A stretch of DNA of 64,000 bases from Mesorhizobium amorphae CCNWGS0123 (GTDB lineage: Bacteria > Pseudomonadota > Alphaproteobacteria > Rhizobiales > Rhizobiaceae), in NCBI RefSeq assembly GCF_001686985.1, contig NZ_CP015318.1, forward strand, positions 4,958,001 to 5,022,000, given 5' to 3'. Of this stretch, positions 45,600-54,125 are shown piece by piece (the stretch's first letter is position 1; each line of letters begins with the position of its first letter). The notes under the pieces are model-generated. The model saw only the letters and a program-made list of their open reading frames with translations. It was not told the origin of the DNA and ran no database searches. The position numbers and the translations under genes were made by a program.

Positions 45600-45914
45600 T
45601 CAATCGATCTCGATCATGACCTTGCCGGCCTCGACCTTGACCGGGTAGGTCCTGAGGTTGACGCACACCGGAGCCCCCTTGGCCTGCCCGGTCTTGTAGT
45701 TGAAGCGGCCATTGTGCTTGGGGCATTCGATGATCTCGTCCATGACGAGGCCGTCGGCGAGATGCGCCTTCTCACGCGTGCAGAAGCCGTCCGTGGCGAA
45801 AAACTGATCGTCCGGCGAGCGGTATATCGCAAAGCTGCGGCCGCCATGATCGAAGCGGATAACATCCTCCTCGTCGACATCGTCCACGGCGCACGCAGCG
45901 ACCCATTCGGCCAT
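45600..45914 (-). CDS. Rieske-type 2Fe-2S ferredoxin, MocE-like, with one ligand replaced
   Basis: A 104-residue protein resembling rhizopine-catabolism MocE, the ferredoxin that feeds MocD. The second half-site C64-PK-H67 is intact. The first half-site, normally Cys-x-His, reads C45-T-R47, so one histidine ligand is Arg (codon CGT, one transition from CAT). The 16-residue spacing between half-sites is normal. ATG 45914 follows GGGAGAAAAAG. Last gene of the minus-strand moc-like run; no ferredoxin reductase (MocF) gene is adjacent. Confidence 0.88.
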   Translation of the reverse strand: MAEWVAACAVDDVDEEDVIRFDHGGRSFAIYRSPDDQFFATDGFCTREKAHLADGLVMDEIIECPKHNGRFNYKTGQAKGAPVCVNLRTYPVKVEAGKVMIEID

Positions 45915-45955
45915 CTTTTTCTCCCGGTCTTGACCCCATAATCGCCGGCGAAAAC

Positions 45956-47050
45956 CTATTCGGCCGCCGCCGACATATCGGCCTCGTGGAACTCGCCGCG
46001 ATAGGGCCGTGCCGTCGGCGGCAATTCGCGCTTGAGGTAATAGTCCTCGTATCTCAGCTGCCTCAGCAGCACCGGCCAGACCTCCCGATAGGCATGCCAG
46101 ATCGACGGGTTCGCCACGGGCAGATCGTGCTTGATCAGGTCGTGCAGCCTGGGCAGCGCGTGGTAGGGTACCATCGGGAACATGTGGTGCTCCACGTGGT
46201 AATTCATATTCCAGTAGATGAAGCGGCTGATCGGGTTCATGTAGACGGTGCGGGTGTTCAGCCTGTGGTCGACGACATTGTCGGCGAGCCCGATATGCTG
46301 CAGCAGGCCGGTCATCACCATGTGCCAGGTGCCGTAGAGGCGCGGCAGGTCGATCAGCACCAGCGGCAGCCATGACTTAAGCGCGATCGCGATAGCGATC
46401 GTCGCCACGTACACAGCGATATGCCAGCGCGCCGCCAAGACCGCTTTCCCCTGCTCCATCTCGGGCACGTAGCTCTTCTCGTCGTCCGACAGCCTGCCCA
46501 ACGCCTGGCGCAGCAGCGCCGGCAGTGAGTAGCGGAAATCGAGTATGCCGGTGAAGGCCAATCCCGCCTTCAGCAGGTCCGGCGGCCGCATCACCGCGAT
46601 CTCGGCGTCGCGCCCGACGATGATGGTGTCGGTGTGGTGGCGGGCATGGCTCCAGCGCCATGTAACCGGATTGCGCATCACCATGAAGCTGGCGATCTGG
46701 TAGACGACATCGTTCATCCAGCGCGTGCGGAAGGCGGTGCCATGGCCGCATTCGTGCCAGCGCGAGTCGCTGGAGGAGCCGTAGAGCACGCCATAGACGA
46801 CCAGGAACGGCACGACCCACCAGGTGCTCCAGAACCAGATGATGCCGGCCGCCGAGCCCAGTATGGCTGATATCCAGATGATCGTGTCGCGGATCGCCGG
46901 ACCGTCCGAGCGCTGCATCAATTCCTTCATCGCCTTGCGCGAGACGTCGGTGTGGTACCATTCGGCCGAGGCAAGCCCGGTCTCGATCGCCCGGCGGGTG
47001 CTTTCGCCGACCAGGCTGTAATCGCGTTTCGTCTTGGCCGTCGTCGCCAT
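45956..47050 (-). CDS. Fatty-acid-desaturase-fold oxygenase, MocD-like
   Basis: A 364-residue membrane di-iron protein. Three histidine boxes are present: HECGH (99-103), HARHH (135-139) and HVEHH (285-289). Two hydrophobic hairpins lie near 55-95 and 210-255. In rhizopine catabolism MocD with MocE removes a methyl group oxidatively from 3-O-methyl-scyllo-inosamine. Here the neighbouring MocE, MocC and MocA homologues support a related oxidative step. ATG 47050 follows GGGAGG; 25 longer in-frame residues are unlikely. Confidence 0.9.
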   Translation of the reverse strand: MATTAKTKRDYSLVGESTRRAIETGLASAEWYHTDVSRKAMKELMQRSDGPAIRDTIIWISAILGSAAGIIWFWSTWWVVPFLVVYGVLYGSSSDSRWHECGHGTAFRTRWMNDVVYQIASFMVMRNPVTWRWSHARHHTDTIIVGRDAEIAVMRPPDLLKAGLAFTGILDFRYSLPALLRQALGRLSDDEKSYVPEMEQGKAVLAARWHIAVYVATIAIAIALKSWLPLVLIDLPRLYGTWHMVMTGLLQHIGLADNVVDHRLNTRTVYMNPISRFIYWNMNYHVEHHMFPMVPYHALPRLHDLIKHDLPVANPSIWHAYREVWPVLLRQLRYEDYYLKRELPPTARPYRGEFHEADMSAAAE

Positions 47051-47069
47051 TGTCACCTCCCGCCGGCCC

Positions 47070-47984
47070 TCAAAGGCCGTTGGCGCGGAATTTCCCATCG
47101 AGGAAAGTTTTCGCGCGCGGCACATCGTCTTCGGTCAGATGCTCGATGATGACCGGGATGTTCGGGTGCTTGTCGCTGAGCCGCTTCAGATAAAGGTCAT
47201 AGTTGAGCGAGCCGAGACCGGGTGCCGGCAGCTCGATCTCGCCGACGCCGCGGAACGTCAGCCCCTCATGCGCATCCTCGTCGCCGATGTCGGCATGCTT
47301 CTCGGACTTGTCGCTGCCGGCGCGCTTGACGTCCTTGGCATGCGCGATCCTGATCTTGTCGGTCAGCGTGTCGAACACCTGGTTCAGCACCTGGTCCATG
47401 CGGTCGATGTTGTGCGCCTCGAAATAGTTTGTCGGATCCATCAGCAGACCGAGCCCGGGATGGTCGACCTGGGCGAACATCCTCACCGTCTCCTCGACCG
47501 AACCGACGACGTTGTTGACATAGGTTTCGAGCAGGAAGACCGCACCATGGTCATAGGCGGTCTGGGCGAGGTCGGAGAGCACGTTCCGGCATTCCTCGAA
47601 CCCTTCCTCGGTTTTGTTCCTGGGGTGATGCACCCAATCGGACTCGGTGTTGTAGGTGCCGGTCTCCGAGATCACATAAGGCGAGCCAAACTCGCGCGCG
47701 TTGCGGATAATCTCTTTGAGATAGGCAAGCCGCTTCTCGCGCTCGGCTCTGTCCGGATGGATGATGTTGGTGTAGCCCGACAAGCAGCAGATCGGCAAAT
47801 CGTGGTCGCGGAACGTATCGCGGACCTTTCTTGCCTTGTCCTTCGTGATCTGCCCGGCCGAGAGGTCGATTTCCTTGAAATGCAGGTCGAGCTGCACCGT
47901 GTTGAAGCCGAGGGCGCGAATGCGCCTGGCGACCTCCTCCAGCTCGTAGGGGAAATAGCCGGTGAAGATACCTGCCTGCATCAT
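47070..47984 (-). CDS. Sugar phosphate isomerase/epimerase family protein, MocC-like
   Basis: A 304-residue TIM barrel of the xylose-isomerase-like superfamily (IolE, MocC). Candidate metal ligands are Glu in FLLETY, Asp in LLMDPTN, His in IRIAHAKD and Glu in VIIEHL. Members isomerise or dehydrate inositol- and keto-sugar-type substrates. Two consecutive ATGs (47984 and 47981) follow GGGAGGAG. It lies 19 bases before mocD and 57 after the mocA-like gene, all one strand. Confidence 0.88.
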   Translation of the reverse strand: MMQAGIFTGYFPYELEEVARRIRALGFNTVQLDLHFKEIDLSAGQITKDKARKVRDTFRDHDLPICCLSGYTNIIHPDRAEREKRLAYLKEIIRNAREFGSPYVISETGTYNTESDWVHHPRNKTEEGFEECRNVLSDLAQTAYDHGAVFLLETYVNNVVGSVEETVRMFAQVDHPGLGLLMDPTNYFEAHNIDRMDQVLNQVFDTLTDKIRIAHAKDVKRAGSDKSEKHADIGDEDAHEGLTFRGVGEIELPAPGLGSLNYDLYLKRLSDKHPNIPVIIEHLTEDDVPRAKTFLDGKFRANGL

Positions 47985-48041
47985 GATGTGAACTCCTCCC
48001 AGTAAGCGATTCAGCTGCCACGCTATTCGGCAGCCAGATGT

Positions 48042-49130
48042 TCAATCGGTCGATATCTCGGACAGCTTTACGGTGCGGCCGTCCGCCATAGAGCGGTAGC
48101 CGGCCTCGACCAGCGCCATGGTCTTGACGTTGTCGGCGACCGACAGCGCGGGCGGCGTGCCCGTCTTCACCGCATGCTGCAGCTGTTCCATGACGCCGAT
48201 GAAGGCATGCGGGAACCACATCGTGTCCCAGCGGGGCGTCACCCATTCGCCGCCCGTCGTCTCTGTCGAGGCGTAGGTCAGCGTCGAGGCCACGCCCTTC
48301 GGCCAGCCGATCGTGCCCTTGGCCACGCCCTTGGTGCCGTCGACGCGCCAGTTGATGTGCTGGTCGTCGTGATAGCCCTCCTGGCGCGGACCGGACCAGA
48401 CATCCTCCAGCGATACGGCGAGCACGCCTGAGGGAAACCGCAGCGTCGAAACCGTGATGCCGTCTGAGTGGTCGAACTTGGTGCGCGGGTCCTTGCGTGT
48501 CAGCGTGGTGATCTCCTGGGGGTCGCCGAACAGGAAGCGCAGCACGTCGAGGTGGTGCACGCTCATATTGGCCAATGTCAGCCGGTCGTAGTCGGCGAGG
48601 AAGGTCTGCCAGTGCGGGATCGCATGCATGTCGATCTGCGCGAAGACGATGTCGCCAAGCGCGCCATTGTCGATGATCTGCTTGAGCACGCGCATCGACT
48701 GGTCGTAGCGCATGTTCTGGTTGACCGAGAGGATCTTGCCGGACTTGGCCGCTTCGTCACGCAGCGTGATCGCTTCCTCGACCGAAAGCGCCAGGGGCTT
48801 CTGCGCCAGGATCGCCTTGATATGCTTTTGCTTCAGGGCGTGGCGGATCAGCGCCGGCTGCTGATCGGGCGGAAAGGCAAGATCAACGATCTCGACGCGG
48901 CTATCCTCGATCAGCTGCTCCGGCGTGTCGTGAACGGTCGCTATGGCCCAGCGGTCGGCGACCTTCTGGGCATTGGCCCTGGTGCGCGAAGCGATCGCGA
49001 CGACCGGAAAGCCGGCTTGCTCGTAGGCAGTGAGATGGCATTCGGCCATGATCATGCCGGCGCCGATGCAGCCGATCCGGTATTCGCTGGTGCGAACCTT
49101 CACATCCGGTTCGAAACCCATGCTTGCCAT
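48042..49130 (-). CDS. Gfo/Idh/MocA family oxidoreductase, MocA-like
   Basis: A 362-residue NAD(P)-dependent dehydrogenase. The Rossmann fold starts IGCIGAGMIMAECHL; the EKP-type catalytic motif reads AQKPLALSVEEA; HHLDVLRFLFG is the conserved His-Asp block. Family members oxidise inositols, inosamines and sugars. The position above MocC/MocD/MocE homologues makes an inosamine- or inositol-like ring a reasonable substrate guess. ATG 49130 follows GGGAGGAGTGG. The 131 bases upstream (49131-49261) hold no gene. Confidence 0.9.
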   Translation of the reverse strand: MASMGFEPDVKVRTSEYRIGCIGAGMIMAECHLTAYEQAGFPVVAIASRTRANAQKVADRWAIATVHDTPEQLIEDSRVEIVDLAFPPDQQPALIRHALKQKHIKAILAQKPLALSVEEAITLRDEAAKSGKILSVNQNMRYDQSMRVLKQIIDNGALGDIVFAQIDMHAIPHWQTFLADYDRLTLANMSVHHLDVLRFLFGDPQEITTLTRKDPRTKFDHSDGITVSTLRFPSGVLAVSLEDVWSGPRQEGYHDDQHINWRVDGTKGVAKGTIGWPKGVASTLTYASTETTGGEWVTPRWDTMWFPHAFIGVMEQLQHAVKTGTPPALSVADNVKTMALVEAGYRSMADGRTVKLSEISTD

Positions 49131-49261
49131 CCACTCCTCCCGTCGAGGACTGGATATAACGCCATGGCCCCTGCATCAGCCAAGCCCGGCACCATCATTT
49201 CCCATCAGGACCGGAGAGTGCCAATTCCGACATCGGGCTGATCGGACACGCGACAATGCCG

Positions 49262-50329
49262 CTAGACTGCGGCGATCAGCACCGTGCTCTCCGGCGACCA
49301 GCGCAGCACCACGTCCTGGCCTTCGGCAAGCCGCTCGGCGCCGGTGTTCTGGATGATCACCTTGAGCGTCTGACCGTCACGGTCGACGAAATAGGTGCTG
49401 TTGCTGCCGGCGAAGATGCGCTTGGAAACCTGGCCATTGAGGACGTTGGCGCCGCCTGCGTCGGACCTTCCCGCGCCGGTCGAAATCTGGATGCGTTCCG
49501 GCCGCACGGCGCAGCTCGCCCTGGCGCCGGCGGTAAGCTTCGCGCCGGCGCCAGCGGCGATCGCTGTGCCGTCTGAAAGGCGAATACCATCGCCGGTCGC
49601 ATCGCCGCGAAAAATGTTGGCGTCGCCGAGGAAGGTGGCGGCGAACTCGCTTTGCGGCCTGTCGTAGATCTCCTCGGGCGGCCCTTCCTGCACCAGCCGG
49701 CCGTCGCGCAAGATGCCGATGCGGTCGCTCATCGTCAGCGCTTCTTCCTGGTCGTGGGTGACGAAGATGGTGGTGATGCCAATCTCACGCTGGATGCGCT
49801 TCAACTCGATCTGCATGTCGACGCGCAGCGCCTTGTCGAGCGCGCCGAGCGGCTCGTCGAGCAGCAGCACACGCGGCTTGGTGACGATGGCGCGGGCAAG
49901 CGCGACGCGCTGGCGCTGGCCGCCGGAAAGCTGGTGCGGACGGCGCCCGCCGAGCTTGCTGAGTTGCACCAGGTCCAGCGCGCGCTGCACCTCCGTGGCG
50001 GTGGTGGCCTTCGGCTCGCCGCGCACCGAAAGGCCGAAGGCGACATTGTCGGCGACGCTCATATTGGGAAACAGCGCGTAGTTCTGGAACACCATGCCGA
50101 TGCGCCGTTTCTCGACCGGCACCCGCTCGACGCTTTCTCCGCCGATGGCGATGCGGCCCGAGTCCGGAAAGTCGAACCCGGCGATCTGCCTGAGCAGCGT
50201 GGTCTTGCCGCTGCCCGACGGCCCGAGCAGTGCATAAAAACCGCCATCGGCGAAATCGATGGAGACGTCGTCCAGCGCCTTGTGCGCGCCGAAGCTGCGG
50301 GAGACGTTCGATACCTGGACACCGGCCAT
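49262..50329 (-). CDS. Spermidine/putrescine-type ABC transporter ATP-binding protein (PotA-like)
   Basis: A 355-residue ATPase. Walker A GPSGSGKT (36-43), LSGGQRQRVALARA, VLLLDEPLGALD and THDQEEALTMSDR are all present. A C-terminal TOBE domain starts near residue 240. It powers the two permeases upstream. Its start overlaps the permease stop by one base (TAATG), a clear sign of translational coupling. Last gene of the transporter, 131 bases before the mocA-like gene. Confidence 0.95.
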   Translation of the reverse strand: MAGVQVSNVSRSFGAHKALDDVSIDFADGGFYALLGPSGSGKTTLLRQIAGFDFPDSGRIAIGGESVERVPVEKRRIGMVFQNYALFPNMSVADNVAFGLSVRGEPKATTATEVQRALDLVQLSKLGGRRPHQLSGGQRQRVALARAIVTKPRVLLLDEPLGALDKALRVDMQIELKRIQREIGITTIFVTHDQEEALTMSDRIGILRDGRLVQEGPPEEIYDRPQSEFAATFLGDANIFRGDATGDGIRLSDGTAIAAGAGAKLTAGARASCAVRPERIQISTGAGRSDAGGANVLNGQVSKRIFAGSNSTYFVDRDGQTLKVIIQNTGAERLAEGQDVVLRWSPESTVLIAAV

Positions 50330-51117
50330 TATTTCTCTCCGCCGAATTTGAAGAACCGCGCCGTGAGCAGCATCAGCGCCATCGAGACGACGATGATGAT
50401 CGTCGAGACCGCGTTGATCTCGGGCGTGAAACCCTTGCGGATCGCCGCGTAGATTTCGACCGGCAGCGTCGTCTGGCCCGGCGTCGACAGGAAGTAGGAG
50501 ACGACGAACTGGTCGAACGACACTGCAAAGGCGAACAGGCCGCCGGCAATCACGCCCGGCATGATCCATGGCAGCGTCACGCGGCTGGTCACCTGCCATT
50601 GGTTGGCGCCGAGCGAGCGCGCCGCCTCTTCCAGTTCCGGCGCGAAGGTCTGTAGCCGCGCCGACACCACGACGATGACATAGGGCAGCGCCAGCGCCAC
50701 ATGGCCGAGCAGGATCGCAAACAGGCCGCGCCCGATGCCGACGCCGAAGAAGAAGATCAGCATCGCCGTGCCGGTGATCAGCCACGGAATGGCGATCGGC
50801 GGGAACAGCAGCGCCTGCAGGAATTTCTTGCCGCGGAAGTCGTAGCGATAGAGCGCCAGCGATGCCGCCGAGCCGAGCACCGTGCAGATGAGCGTGGTGA
50901 TGACGGCGATCTCGATGCTGTTCCAGGTGGCCGCGATCAGCTGGTCGTTCTGCCATAGCGCGGCGTACCATTCCGTCGTCCATTCGAACGGCAGTTGATA
51001 GAAAGGCGAGACGTTGAACGACATCAGCGCCATGATGATGATCGGCAGATAGAGGAAGGCGAGCAGCAGCCAGATATAGAGGCGGCCGAGCCCTTCAAGG
51101 ATGCGGGTCGTCGCCAT
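50329..51117 (-). CDS. Spermidine/putrescine-type ABC transporter permease (PotC-like)
   Basis: A 262-residue permease with six membrane helices and the coupling loop EEAARSLGANQWQVTSRVTLP. It is similar to PotC/PotI permeases. ATG 51117 overlaps the upstream permease stop by one base (TGATG). It forms the channel with the PotB-like subunit. Substrates of this transporter subclass include polyamines, opines and other small cations; the actual ligand here is not known. Confidence 0.94.
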   Translation of the reverse strand: MATTRILEGLGRLYIWLLLAFLYLPIIIMALMSFNVSPFYQLPFEWTTEWYAALWQNDQLIAATWNSIEIAVITTLICTVLGSAASLALYRYDFRGKKFLQALLFPPIAIPWLITGTAMLIFFFGVGIGRGLFAILLGHVALALPYVIVVVSARLQTFAPELEEAARSLGANQWQVTSRVTLPWIMPGVIAGGLFAFAVSFDQFVVSYFLSTPGQTTLPVEIYAAIRKGFTPEINAVSTIIIVVSMALMLLTARFFKFGGEK

Positions 51118-51986
51118 CACGCAGCCCTCCGCAACACAGGCGAGGCGACCGCCAGGATGACCAGCACAACGGCCAGCAGGATGAAGGACAAGGCCGCGCC
51201 CAGCGGCCAGTTGAATACGGCGACGAACTGGTCTTCGATGACCGTGCCGTAGAACGTGCCGGTGCGGCCGCCAAGGATGCGCGGCTCCATGAACGAGCCG
51301 ACGACCGGCACGAAGATCAGAGCCGCGCCCGCCACCAGTCCCGGCATCGACAGCGGGATGATGATCCGCTTCAGCACTTGCAGCCGCGTCGCGCCGAGCG
51401 AGCGCCCGGCCTCGATGAGCGAGTCGTCGATGGCCTGCAGCGTCAGATAGCAGGTCAGCACCATGTAGGGCACGTAGGAGTGCACCAGGCCGATGATGAC
51501 GGCCGGGTAGGAATACATCAGGTCGATGTTGATCTTGAACGGCAGCACGGCGTTGAGCGCGGTGTCGAGGATGCCGCCTTCGCGCAGCACCATCGCCCAG
51601 GAGAAGATGCGCACCAGCCCGTTCGACCAGAACGGCAGGATGACGAGCAGGAAGATCGCCTCGCGGCTGCGGCCCTTCAGCACCTTGGCCAGCACGTAAG
51701 CGGCTGGGTAGCCGATGACGATGCACCACAGCGTCACCTCGAGACCGAGGCGCAGCGAAGCCAAGAGCAGCGTCAGGTAGAGGCTCTGCGAGAAGAAGGC
51801 GGCATAGTTGCCGAGCGTGAACGCCCACGGCTTTCCCGACAGCGACAGCTCGGTCATGAATGAGAAGAAGACCATGGCCGACAAAGGCAGGAAGATCGCC
51901 ACCGTCAGCCAGAGATAGGCAGGCGCCAGCAGCGGCAAGGCCGATCTCAGCCCGCTGCGCGTCGCGGTCGCACCCTGTGCTGCCAT
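51117..51986 (-). CDS. Spermidine/putrescine-type ABC transporter permease (PotB-like)
   Basis: A 289-residue permease with six helices and the coupling loop IEAGRSLGATRLQVLKRIIIP. The residues FWSNGLVRIFSWAMVL are typical of PotB. ATG 51986 is selected with GGGGAGGAGAGG upstream; a longer in-frame start (52085) would run through the hairpin at 52016-52040 and encode no helix. It follows the binding-protein gene after that hairpin. Confidence 0.94.
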   Translation of the reverse strand: MAAQGATATRSGLRSALPLLAPAYLWLTVAIFLPLSAMVFFSFMTELSLSGKPWAFTLGNYAAFFSQSLYLTLLLASLRLGLEVTLWCIVIGYPAAYVLAKVLKGRSREAIFLLVILPFWSNGLVRIFSWAMVLREGGILDTALNAVLPFKINIDLMYSYPAVIIGLVHSYVPYMVLTCYLTLQAIDDSLIEAGRSLGATRLQVLKRIIIPLSMPGLVAGAALIFVPVVGSFMEPRILGGRTGTFYGTVIEDQFVAVFNWPLGAALSFILLAVVLVILAVASPVLRRAA

Positions 51987-52015
51987 GATGCCTCTCCTCC
52001 CCAGGATCGGAAGAA

Positions 52016-52040
52016 CCAGCCGGCGAGGATCGCCGGCTGG
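52016..52040 (-). terminator. Intercistronic hairpin after polyamine-type binding protein gene
   Basis: A perfect 11-base stem CCAGCCGGCGA-GGA-TCGCCGGCTGG, 14 bases past the stop and 29 before the permease start. No T-run, so partial termination or message protection is likely. Confidence 0.65.
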
Positions 52041-52054
52041 TCCGGACGTCGGCT

Positions 52055-53116
52055 TTACTTCACGTCGACCTTGAGCTGCTGCCACAGCGCCAGATAGGCC
52101 TCGCGCTGCGCGTCGGTGATCGGCGCCTGGAACTGGATGCGCTTGGCCACCTCGGGATCACCCATGACCTTGCGGTTGAAGGCATCCTCGGGAAGCGCGG
52201 CAACTGCCTTGGTGTTGGCCGACACCGGCGCGCCGACCTTGGTGACCCATTCGACATAAAATGTCGGATCGATCATGTAGTTGATGAAGGCCTCGGCGCC
52301 CTCGACATTCTTGGAACCGACCGGGATGGAAAAGGCATCGAGCCAGGCGACAGCGCCCTCCTGCGGGATGACCAGCGAGACCGGCAGCTTGAAGTGGGTC
52401 TTGGCGCGATCGGCCGAGCCGCTCCAATAGGTGCCGATGTCGATCTGATTGGAGGCGACCATCTGGTTCCAGTCGTTCTCCGAACTCCAGAAGGTCTTGA
52501 TCTGTGGCATCAGCGAGGTCAGCTTCGCCTTGACCGCTTCCATATCCTTGATGTCGTTGATGTTCTGTCCCGTGGCGATGGCGCCGAACTGGACAGCTTC
52601 GACGGCGTCGTCACGAATGACGACACGGCCCTTATGCGCGGCATCCCACATAACGGCGATGCTCGGCGGCGGCTTGTCGAAGGACTTTTCGTTGATGGCC
52701 AGAGCGGTCAGGCCCCACACCCACGGCACGCCGTAGACCTTGCCGTCATGGTCAAGCATCGGCGAGCCCGCCTTGTCCGGGCTGATGTCGGCATAGTTGG
52801 ATAGCTTCGACACGTCGATCGGCTGGATCAGCTTTTCCGCCATCGCCTGGTCGTTGAAGGCAGCGTTGATCATGACGACGTCGTAGAGGCCGGGATTGGT
52901 CCGGAGCTTGGTCAGCATTTCCTGTTCGGAATTGAAGAAGTCGTTGACGACCTTGTTGCCGGTCGCCTTCTCGAAGGCGGCGATCGCCCACGGCTCGTCG
53001 GCGCCATAACCCTTCCAGTTGAGCACGTGCACTTCGGCCGCACTGGCGGCCAGCGTGAGCGCGGAGGTGAAGACGGCGGTCGCCGTCAGCAGGATAGTCA
53101 GTCTGGGTATGCGCAT
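52055..53116 (-). CDS. Spermidine/putrescine-type ABC transporter substrate-binding protein (PotD-like)
   Basis: A 353-residue periplasmic protein with signal peptide MRIPRLTILLTATAVFTSAL. VHVLNWKGYGADEPWAIAAF and NSEQEMLTKLRTNPGLYDVV fit the PotD/SBP_bac_8 group. The acidic residues that hold polyamine amines were not checked in detail, so a different cation is possible. ATG 53116 follows GAGAGGAACG. It lies 40 bases downstream of the PfkB kinase gene in the same run. Confidence 0.92.
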   Translation of the reverse strand: MRIPRLTILLTATAVFTSALTLAASAAEVHVLNWKGYGADEPWAIAAFEKATGNKVVNDFFNSEQEMLTKLRTNPGLYDVVMINAAFNDQAMAEKLIQPIDVSKLSNYADISPDKAGSPMLDHDGKVYGVPWVWGLTALAINEKSFDKPPPSIAVMWDAAHKGRVVIRDDAVEAVQFGAIATGQNINDIKDMEAVKAKLTSLMPQIKTFWSSENDWNQMVASNQIDIGTYWSGSADRAKTHFKLPVSLVIPQEGAVAWLDAFSIPVGSKNVEGAEAFINYMIDPTFYVEWVTKVGAPVSANTKAVAALPEDAFNRKVMGDPEVAKRIQFQAPITDAQREAYLALWQQLKVDVK

Positions 53117-53156
53117 GTTCGTTCCTCTCATTGTTTGCCCGCTTGGCGGGGCTTGT

Positions 53157-54125
53157 TTAGGCCTCTTGCTTCCGGCCATGCACGGTCGACGATCGATCGT
53201 GATGGCTGAGGAATTCCTGGATCTCCTCGTCGTTCGGCGCCGACGATCCCCCGTGCCGGGTGACCGAGAGCGCCGCCGCCGCATTGGCGTAGCGTGCCGC
53301 TTCGAAAGCCGGCACGCCGCGCGACAGCGAGCTGACAAAGGCACCGATATGGGTGTCGCCGGCGCCATTGGTGTCGAGGGCGGCGACCTTGAAGCCGGGA
53401 ACCGTCTTCGTGCTGCCGTCGGCCAGCCGCACGAAGCATCCCTTGGCGCCGGCGCGGATGACGACGCCTTCGGCCCTTGGGCAATGGCTGGAAAGCAGCC
53501 GGGCGGCGAGTGCTTCGACATCACCCAGACCAGCGATCTCGGCCGCCTCCGTCATGTTGCAGCTCAGCCAGGTGATGCGGGCAAGCACCCGGTCGAGAAC
53601 GGTACGCGGAATGTCTGCGACGACCGGGGTCGGGTCAAAGACGAAGGGTATGTTTACAGGCAGCGCCTCGATCCAGTCGGCCAGCGCATTGCGGCTGCCG
53701 GGATAGCTCAGCGTATACCCGGACGCGAACACCCAATCCCCCAGCGCAACCCGGACTGGCGCCATCATCGCCAGGCTGAGCACGCTCTCGGCGCCGGGCC
53801 ACGACACGAAGGTGCGTTCGGCGTCGCTGCTGATCATGGCGACGCAATTGCCGCTGTCCATCGCGGGTGATGCCGGCGTCAGCGTTTCGATGCTTTCGGC
53901 GGCGAAGGCGGCGCGCAGAAAGTCGCCATTCGGCCCGCTGCCGAGTTGGCCGCCGAAAACGACAGTCATGCCGGTGCGGCTGGCCGCGACCATCATGTTG
54001 AAACCGCCGCCCGCGACCTGGGCAAAGCTCGATGCGGTTTTCTCCGTGCCAGGCGCCGGCAAGGCGTCGATGCGGTAGACATAATCGACAACCGCGCTGC
54101 CGATATGGACGAGACGCCCGCTCAT
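53157..54125 (-). CDS. PfkB family carbohydrate kinase
   Basis: A 322-residue ribokinase-fold enzyme. N-terminal GGGFNMMVAASRTG and the C-terminal ATP/anion-hole motif DTNGAGDTHIGAF (from 251; catalytic base D257) are intact. It phosphorylates a sugar or nucleoside hydroxyl with ATP. ATG 54125 overlaps the glycohydrolase stop by 4 bases, so the two products are made together. That suggests it phosphorylates the sugar released by that hydrolase (ribose-like). The specific substrate is inferred only. Confidence 0.92.
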   Translation of the reverse strand: MSGRLVHIGSAVVDYVYRIDALPAPGTEKTASSFAQVAGGGFNMMVAASRTGMTVVFGGQLGSGPNGDFLRAAFAAESIETLTPASPAMDSGNCVAMISSDAERTFVSWPGAESVLSLAMMAPVRVALGDWVFASGYTLSYPGSRNALADWIEALPVNIPFVFDPTPVVADIPRTVLDRVLARITWLSCNMTEAAEIAGLGDVEALAARLLSSHCPRAEGVVIRAGAKGCFVRLADGSTKTVPGFKVAALDTNGAGDTHIGAFVSSLSRGVPAFEAARYANAAAALSVTRHGGSSAPNDEEIQEFLSHHDRSSTVHGRKQEA

